Part shown: piece by piece, positions 5,586 to 9,433 of the stretch
How positions within the stretch are numbered: the stretch's first letter is position 1
Layout of the letters: every line of letters starts with the position of its first letter
NCBI GenBank assembly: GCA_030951095.1
Contig: JAUZQI010000126.1
Span: 1-9,433, forward strand
Direction of reading: 5' to 3'
DNA from: Mariprofundus sp.
Lineage (GTDB): Bacteria; Pseudomonadota; Zetaproteobacteria; Mariprofundales; Mariprofundaceae
DNA length: 9,433 nt
Program-made: the position numbers and the translations under genes
Notes under the pieces: model-generated
Database searches by the model: none
Told to the model about the DNA's origin: nothing
Seen by the model: the letters and a program-made list of their open reading frames with translations, nothing else

Positions 5586-6137
5586 ATGGCGAAGGGTCAG
5601 AATCAGAACAACGGATTGAGAATGGTGCTATTCTATATTACCTGCGGTATTGCACTTGTTACAGCTAGTTATGGGGGGCTCTATTTTGCATTTGGGCACC
5701 TCGCAGCAGGTATTGAGAATAACGATAAGGCGGAACTGGAAGCAGGTATTAATTTTCATCAGCTTCAGGGGGCGATCAGGACTCAGTTGCCAGAGAACCT
5801 GGCTCAGGTAACAGTCGATACGAGTAGTAAATATGCTAACTCGACGTTTATAGCCAATGATGCACCCAGGATAGAGGTAAATGCAGATACATTTGTCGCA
5901 CTGGTCAAGCAGAGCGGCATTTGTGCGCCGGCAGGTGCTAAAGCAGGATACGATGACAATGCCTGCACCATGAGTCTTGAATCAATGGCATACGCGCATT
6001 TGAATTATAAGCTGGTGAATAATGCGGACAAGAATCTTTGGGCAAAATTTATTCTTGCCAAAGACGAGAGTATTGTTGTCTGGCGTATGACCAGCGCAAC
6101 GCTGTCCAAGCCAATGATGGCGAAGGTGCTTGAATAG
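5586..6137 (+). CDS. Single-TM protein resembling DUF2939
   Basis: 183 residues starting at an ATG with a strong Shine-Dalgarno (AAGGAGGAG, 5573-5581). One N-terminal TM helix (about residues 12-36) is followed by a domain presumably outside the cytoplasm. The stretch after the TM (GIENNDKAELEAGINFHQLQ, then AIRTQL) resembles the start of DUF2939 proteins, where a helix-rich segment counts off conditions such as 'vdf..vr..l..ql'; this is a tentative family match with no known function. C113 and C127 flank a short loop and could form a disulphide. The gene stands alone, divergent from the lipoprotein operon and closed by its own terminator. No clear promoter can be fixed in 5494-5572, though the DNA there is AT-rich. 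Confidence 0.82.
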   Translation: MAKGQNQNNGLRMVLFYITCGIALVTASYGGLYFAFGHLAAGIENNDKAELEAGINFHQLQGAIRTQLPENLAQVTVDTSSKYANSTFIANDAPRIEVNADTFVALVKQSGICAPAGAKAGYDDNACTMSLESMAYAHLNYKLVNNADKNLWAKFILAKDESIVVWRMTSATLSKPMMAKVLE

Positions 6138-6164
6138 CTTTCGGATTGTTTGCAACGGAGAAAT

Positions 6165-6199
6165 AAAAAGCTGGCAGGGTAATCCTGTCAGCTTTTTTT
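6165..6199 (+). terminator. Intrinsic terminator after the DUF2939-like gene
   Basis: Arms AGCTGGCAGG (6169-6178) and CCTGTCAGCT (6184-6193) form a 10-bp stem with one G-T pair and loop GTAAT, followed by seven T (6193-6199). A run of A precedes the stem, so it may also work on the minus strand. Confidence 0.92.
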
Positions 6200-6227
6200 G
6201 TTCCTGAGCCAAGTTATTCTCGAAGCA

Positions 6228-6261
6228 CTACTTGCAAAGTAGGCATCAGGCGGAATAATGC
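6228..6261 (+). promoter_or_regulatory. Palindrome and candidate promoter before the cytochrome operon
   Basis: CTACTT-GCA-AAGTAG (6228-6242) is a perfect 15-base dyad. Overlapping it, TTGCAA (6232-6237) and TAATGC (6256-6261) are 18 bases apart and could be -35/-10. The start would then fall at about the A of the cytochrome ATG (6268), implying a nearly leaderless mRNA. That would fit the poor Shine-Dalgarno there. The dyad over the -35 could be an operator. All of this is inference from short matches. Confidence 0.3.
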
Positions 6262-6267
6262 CGCTCC

Positions 6268-6870
6268 ATGCCTACCAACCCGCAACCCCTCAAACCCGGC
6301 GAGAAAATTCTGTTTACCGTAGCAGGCGTATTTGTCGTCTTTGCCGTCATCGCATTTATTATCATGCAGTTTTTTATTGCCACGTCCGATAAACCGATTT
6401 TTGAACAAAAAACCCATGCCGATTTTTCAGCCGAAGGGCAGAAAGGTTCCGAATATTTTCGTGTGGAGGGTTGCACGACCTGTCACCGGGCTTTGCGCAA
6501 TGGCACCAATATGGGGCGGACGGCCGATCTGGATGGGGTTGGTTCGCGTCGTACGGTGGAATGGATATACGCTTTTTTAATTAATCCGGTAGACACCTAT
6601 GGCAGTGAAACGATTGATCACCGTCCCGGCATGCGTGCAGCGGCCCATGTGGCATTGCTTCCAAAAGAGAAGTTGCACGCGATTGCTGTGTTTCTATCCG
6701 AACTGAAATCCGACCAGGGTTCATCATCGGCACCGGTGCCACCCAAGGGGGAGTCCCCCTTTATTGATAGTATGGTCAAGACCTGGGCACCGAAAGAATG
6801 GAAAGAGAAATACACCGATATCAGAGATAAACAACAACCGGCACAGCCAGATACAGGAGATGCCAAGTGA
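6268..6870 (+). CDS. Membrane-anchored mono-haem cytochrome c
   Basis: 200 residues. A single uncleaved TM anchor (about residues 14-37) is followed by one class-I cytochrome c domain facing the periplasm. The haem site is C69-T-T-C72-H73. DLDGVGSRRTVEWIYAFLIN (88-106) and LPKEKLHAIAVFLSELK (131-147) are typical c-domain helices. M122 in HRPGMRA is the likely distal ligand. A Pro/Lys/Asp-rich tail of about 50 residues follows. The topology matches NorC or a mono-haem CcoO-like subunit, and the next gene encodes a NorB/CcoN-like membrane segment, so electron transfer between the two is a reasonable inference. The stop overlaps the next start as GTGA. The start is the ATG at 6268; only a distant GGAA precedes it. 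Confidence 0.9.
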   Translation: MPTNPQPLKPGEKILFTVAGVFVVFAVIAFIIMQFFIATSDKPIFEQKTHADFSAEGQKGSEYFRVEGCTTCHRALRNGTNMGRTADLDGVGSRRTVEWIYAFLINPVDTYGSETIDHRPGMRAAAHVALLPKEKLHAIAVFLSELKSDQGSSSAPVPPKGESPFIDSMVKTWAPKEWKEKYTDIRDKQQPAQPDTGDAK

Positions 6871-7385
6871 CACTTCAGCCGTGGGAAGAAGAAGAGTATG
6901 TTAAATACACCCTGTGGTTTATTTTCGCCTGTGTGATTTACAGTATCATCGGTTTTTCGGGGGGGGCGCTGATGGGGGGAATTGCCGATTTCCGCCATTT
7001 TGTCGATCATCGCATGTTTGGAAAACTGATTGTGCGCGCTCATACCCATATCAACCTGCTGGGCTGGGTGGAGATGGCGATTTTTGCGTCAGTTTATTAT
7101 GTCGTACCGCGTTTGGCCAAGCGCCCGATTTACAGTTTAAAACTCGTCAAGGTGCATTTCTGGACGCATAACTTTGGTCTTATTGGTATGGTGGTGTTTT
7201 TCAGTGTGGCCGGCGTGATCGGTGGTGTGGCCAGCCAAACCATGTTGCCTGCTGAAGTGGAGACGCTGGTGCGTCCATGGTTGGCGGTGATGGGGGTTTT
7301 TGGTTCGGTTGTGTTGCTGGCCAACTGTATTTGGGCCTATAACATCTTCCGCACCTGTGCTGGCTGGAGAAAAAACAGGTTATGA
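6867..7385 (+). CDS. Four-helix haem-copper oxidase subunit I-like protein (CcoN/NorB N-terminal part)
   Basis: 172 residues with four predicted TM helices (about 14-37, 55-80, 98-120, 137-161). The second helix carries R57-A-H59-T-H61-INLLGW, like the helix II of cbb3/NorB-type subunits that holds a low-spin haem b ligand. The third begins VHFWTHNFGLIG (H97, H101), where CcoN has a comparable FWGYQ segment. Full-length subunit I has about 12 helices; helices VI, VII and X, with the CuB and haem ligands, are absent here. There is a proper stop and no downstream remnant, so it looks like a dedicated short family, not a truncation. It probably binds haem b by His pairs, but cannot be a canonical oxygen or NO reductase. 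The start is GTG with AGGAGA six bases upstream. It overlaps both neighbours (GTGA, ATGA). Confidence 0.8.
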   Translation: MTLQPWEEEEYVKYTLWFIFACVIYSIIGFSGGALMGGIADFRHFVDHRMFGKLIVRAHTHINLLGWVEMAIFASVYYVVPRLAKRPIYSLKLVKVHFWTHNFGLIGMVVFFSVAGVIGGVASQTMLPAEVETLVRPWLAVMGVFGSVVLLANCIWAYNIFRTCAGWRKNRL

Positions 7386-7900
7386 AACGTCTGATTCTGA
7401 TTGGGCTGCTGGTTGGCGTTCTTGCAGCTTGCGATATGGATTTTGGCAGTGTTGGCGGCGGCGGCGTGTTCTTGACCGGCAAGCCTGCACCGGTACTGAA
7501 AACCAAGACACTGGCCGATGTCGGCGGCGATATGTCCAAGATCACCAGCTATCGCTATCCCGATCCGCGCATGTACCAGTTGTCATTCGATGATGCAGTG
7601 AAACAGCATAAGCCGATCGTGCTGGAGTTTGCCACCCCCGGCCACTGCACCCAGTGCGACAAGCAATTGCAGTTGATGAAAGAAATGCTGAACAAATATG
7701 AGCATCGGGTGCTGTTTCTGCACATGGATCAGTATTATAACCCGGAAGCGTACGATGCTTTTCAGGTGCGCGGCGAGCCGTGGACATTCGTGATTGATTC
7801 AGCGGGGCTGGTGAAAGTGGTGTATCCGGGGCGGATGCTTTATCAGGAAATCGATCCGGTGCTGGCTGAACTGACTGCCAGTCTGGCCAAGGGGGGCTAA
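7382..7900 (+). CDS. Thioredoxin-fold lipoprotein with CTQC motif
   Basis: 172 residues. The lipoprotein signal MKRLILIGLLVGVLAAC has its lipobox Cys at residue 17, followed by a glycine-rich linker. A thioredoxin fold follows: strand PIVLEFATPGHC, active site C89-T-Q-C92, a helix, strand VLFLHMD, then GEPWTFVID with the likely cis-Pro P133. A periplasmic redox or metal-handling role is expected, for example keeping a Cys pair reduced during haem or copper insertion into the neighbouring proteins. SCO proteins have CxxxC plus a distal His, which is not seen here, so this is closer to TlpA/DsbE-type or thioredoxin-like proteins. Its ATG overlaps the preceding stop as ATGA, and the next gene starts directly after its TAA, so it sits inside the operon. 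Confidence 0.88.
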   Translation: MKRLILIGLLVGVLAACDMDFGSVGGGGVFLTGKPAPVLKTKTLADVGGDMSKITSYRYPDPRMYQLSFDDAVKQHKPIVLEFATPGHCTQCDKQLQLMKEMLNKYEHRVLFLHMDQYYNPEAYDAFQVRGEPWTFVIDSAGLVKVVYPGRMLYQEIDPVLAELTASLAKGG

Positions 7901-8365
7901 ATGGCCAGAAACTGGCAGGAAGTGCAATGCGATTTGCACCCCGATAAAGCTGGCGTGCTGTGGGATTTGGTCTTGTACGTGCCGACCGTCGGTTTTTTGC
8001 TGCTCTGGGGTATAAAACTCTGGTACGGAGGGGACGATCAGGTTGCGGTTGGTTATGGCTTGATGTTTCTGGGTTTTTTCTTTCTGATGGTTGGCGGCGG
8101 ACGTGTGATGCGGCGTATGCTGATTCACCCTAAAGCGCCGGTTTCTATGGATATCAATCGCGATCGCATCCGTTTGAAACTGAAAAATGGCACGGTCACA
8201 GCACTGGTGAAGGATATCCGGTTCTTTTCCGATCAGGCCGGTAAATCATTTGGCCTGACTGGCATGGATAATCAGGGAGCCAAACGTCAGCATGTTTTTC
8301 ATCGCAAGCAGTTCGATGAAGAAACCTATAAAGCCATTGAAAAAGCCCTCGAACGATACAAATAA
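7901..8365 (+). CDS. Two-TM membrane protein, last gene of the cytochrome operon
   Basis: 154 residues. A short N-terminal segment is followed by two TM helices (about 20-42 and 48-67), then a basic turn GRVMRRM and a soluble C-terminal domain of about 85 residues (DINRDRIRLKLKNG, LVKDIRFF, GKSFGLTGMDNQG), whose alternating strands and closing helix ETYKAIEKALERYK recall small PH-like domains. By the positive-inside rule the C-terminal domain is cytoplasmic. I do not recognise the family. The ATG follows the previous TAA without a gap, with AAGGGGGG as Shine-Dalgarno, so it belongs to the cassette. A role in assembly or anchoring of the complex is a guess from position only. No clear terminator follows. 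Confidence 0.82.
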   Translation: MARNWQEVQCDLHPDKAGVLWDLVLYVPTVGFLLLWGIKLWYGGDDQVAVGYGLMFLGFFFLMVGGGRVMRRMLIHPKAPVSMDINRDRIRLKLKNGTVTALVKDIRFFSDQAGKSFGLTGMDNQGAKRQHVFHRKQFDEETYKAIEKALERYK

Positions 8366-8435
8366 TCGCAAAAACATGCTGTTTGTTTCATGTTAAAACA
8401 TTGGGCGATCCGAGCTGAATCCTTTTCGCTGAAAT

Positions 8436-8624
8436 TCAGCGGCTGCGACGAATAGTATCCCATACGAAGTAGCCGATAGCTGCAGCGCCAATAAGCACTA
8501 CGACAATAATCAACATCTTCTCTGTTTGCTCGCTGACCAGACCGCCGACAAAAATATGAACACAATAACCGAAAATAAATAGCGAAGCGACGCCGCTGAC
8601 ACCGTAGACAAGTAATTCTTTCAT
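8436..8624 (-). CDS. Small two-TM membrane protein
   Basis: 62 residues with two TM helices (about 4-28 and 37-56), a short acidic turn SEQTEK and a basic end DTIRRSR. The residue pattern (MKELLVYG start, HIFVGGLV before the turn, WD before the basic tail) looks like a real conserved small membrane protein and not a shadow, and no better gene competes here. I know of no function. The frame starts at ATG 8622-8624; no good Shine-Dalgarno is visible. It is convergent with the cytochrome operon and divergent from the multicopper oxidase. A 7-bp inverted repeat (GCTGAAT 8414-8420 / ATTCAGC 8434-8440) overlaps its stop region but lacks a T-tract. Confidence 0.65.
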   Translation of the reverse strand: MKELLVYGVSGVASLFIFGYCVHIFVGGLVSEQTEKMLIIVVVLIGAAAIGYFVWDTIRRSR

Positions 8625-8705
8625 ATCGGCATCATGGATACAGTGATATTACATGGCAAGCCTTGCCTGATTTATATTATTAAAAACCTGATTTTTTATA
8701 AGTGA

Positions 8706-8778
8706 TTCGAATTGTGTATCCTCTTTACATCTTTATTTTGGATGTCTATGGTTTGGGTTCGAATTAAGTTTCCTTAAT
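8706..8778 (+). promoter_or_regulatory. Promoter/operator region of the multicopper oxidase
   Basis: Two identical TTCGAATT boxes (8706-8713 and 8758-8765) stand 52 bases apart, about five helical turns. Between them TTTACA (8724-8729) and TATGGT (8747-8752), 17 bases apart, could be -35/-10. That puts the first box upstream of the promoter and the second at the start site. A small hairpin ATTAAG-TTTC-CTTAAT (8763-8778) follows in the leader. The rest of 8625-8806 is AT-rich and without a gene. The regulator is unknown. Confidence 0.4.
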
Positions 8779-8806
8779 GAATAGGGAACTCATACAGGAG
8801 GAGGAA

Positions 8807-9433
8807 ATGATGCCCAGATATGCTAAATTGATATCATTATTGATGCTGGCTTTTGCCTGGCTGGCTGTTGCAACGCCCGCCAATGCAGCCAAACATGAAT
8901 TTACCATGACGGTTGATGAAGTTGAAATTCAGGTTGCGCCTGATCTAAAATACAAGGTGTTCGGTTTTGATGGTCAGGTACCTGGGCCGCTGTTGCACGT
9001 GCATCAGGGTGATGATGTTACCGTGCATGTGAAAAATAATACGTCGCTGGCGCATACCATTCACTGGCATGGCCTGTTTCAGCATAACAACTGGCAGAAT
9101 GATGGTGTACCGGGTATTACCCAGGCTAAAGGTATTCAGCCGGGTGAAACGTATACCTATCACTGGGTGGCCGAGAAGCCTGGTACGATGTGGTATCACT
9201 GTCACGTGAATGCCAATGAACATACCGGTATCCGTGGCATGTGGGGGCCGATTATTGTAGATCCAGACAAGCCTACCGCTCTGGAGAAGAGAACCACCAG
9301 AGATGTGATCATGATGTTGAGCAGTTGGGAGTCAGAAGCAGCCAACAAGTATGGTGTCGGAGGAGGGCCGACTGACAAACGTAATTACTTTTCTATTAAC
9401 GCTAAATCTTTCCCTCTGACACAGCCGCTTCGT
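8807..9433 (+). CDS. Multicopper oxidase with type-1 copper site in the N-terminal domain (partial)
   Basis: The first 209 codons of a secreted cupredoxin-domain oxidase; the 3' end lies outside the window. The Shine-Dalgarno AGGAGGAGG (8796-8804) serves two adjacent ATGs (8807, 8810). A signal peptide ends at about ANA, residue 26, counting from the ATG at 8810. The first cupredoxin domain has H82-T-I-H85-W-H87-G and W128-Y-H130-C131-H132. C131, H138 and M144 (NEHTGIRGM), with H82, make a complete type-1 copper set, arranged as in domain 1 of copper nitrite reductase. Laccase-type and CueO-type domain 1 have Ser or another residue instead of that Cys. H85, H87, H130 and H132 remain as candidate trinuclear ligands. 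This points to a two-domain type A or C oxidase (as proposed for NcgA-like proteins); whether it is an oxidase or a nitrite reductase cannot be told from this half. Confidence 0.88.
   Translation, partial: MMPRYAKLISLLMLAFAWLAVATPANAAKHEFTMTVDEVEIQVAPDLKYKVFGFDGQVPGPLLHVHQGDDVTVHVKNNTSLAHTIHWHGLFQHNNWQNDGVPGITQAKGIQPGETYTYHWVAEKPGTMWYHCHVNANEHTGIRGMWGPIIVDPDKPTALEKRTTRDVIMMLSSWESEAANKYGVGGGPTDKRNYFSINAKSFPLTQPLR

Noticed and set aside
8414..8440. GCTGAAT/ATTCAGC inverted repeat as terminator of the cytochrome operon
   Set aside because: The 13-base loop and the absence of a T-run on either strand make a terminator unlikely; it also overlaps the end of the small membrane protein gene.
1..9433. 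CRISPR array or rRNA
   Set aside because: No regularly spaced direct repeats and no rRNA-like stretches were seen anywhere in the window.

Overview
The window looks like chromosomal DNA of a Gram-negative proteobacterium. HflD, two lipobox lipoproteins, periplasmic c-type cytochrome and multicopper oxidase genes, and a tRNA-Glu with encoded CCA all fit. HflD points to a gamma- or zeta-proteobacterium, and the respiratory and copper genes would suit a chemolithotroph. That placement is inference; nothing here fixes the genus.

Left third (1-2900). The window opens with the last 14 codons of a + strand gene followed by three hairpins that look like the right end of an IS200/IS605-type element, ending exactly on the tadA stop codon. 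A tightly overlapping minus-strand chain follows, in transcription order: an OppB/DppB-type permease (GTG start), an OppC/DppC-type permease (TTG start, TTGA overlap), a 55-codon unrecognised small ORF (TGATG overlap) and tadA (ATGA overlap). No transporter ATPase or binding protein is visible. Ten bases upstream of the first permease sits a 168-bp nearly perfect palindromic, MITE-like element with CTAG at both ends. It may have split a short ORF that was once coupled to the permease gene.

Middle (2900-6200). tRNA-Glu(CTC) is preceded by a good sigma70-type promoter. Then come hflD (minus) and, divergently with almost no gap, a DUF455 ferritin-like protein (+). A convergent pair of overlapping lipoprotein genes (minus) follows, then a divergent single-TM protein resembling DUF2939, closed by a strong intrinsic terminator.

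Right third (6200-9433). A compact four-gene + strand cassette encodes a membrane-anchored mono-haem cytochrome c, a four-helix protein resembling only the N-terminal part of a haem-copper oxidase subunit I (cbb3/NorB-like), a thioredoxin-fold lipoprotein with CTQC, and a two-TM protein. Overlaps or abutting ends show it is one operon. The first two proteins recall the NorC/NorB or CcoO/CcoN pairing, but the CuB-bearing helices are missing. This is the best candidate for an under-described redox module. A tiny two-TM protein gene (minus) and an AT-rich promoter region with twin TTCGAATT boxes separate it from a multicopper oxidase gene that runs off the window. The N-terminal domain of that oxidase carries a type-1 copper ligand set, which suggests a two-domain (type A/C, NirK-like) rather than a laccase-like enzyme.
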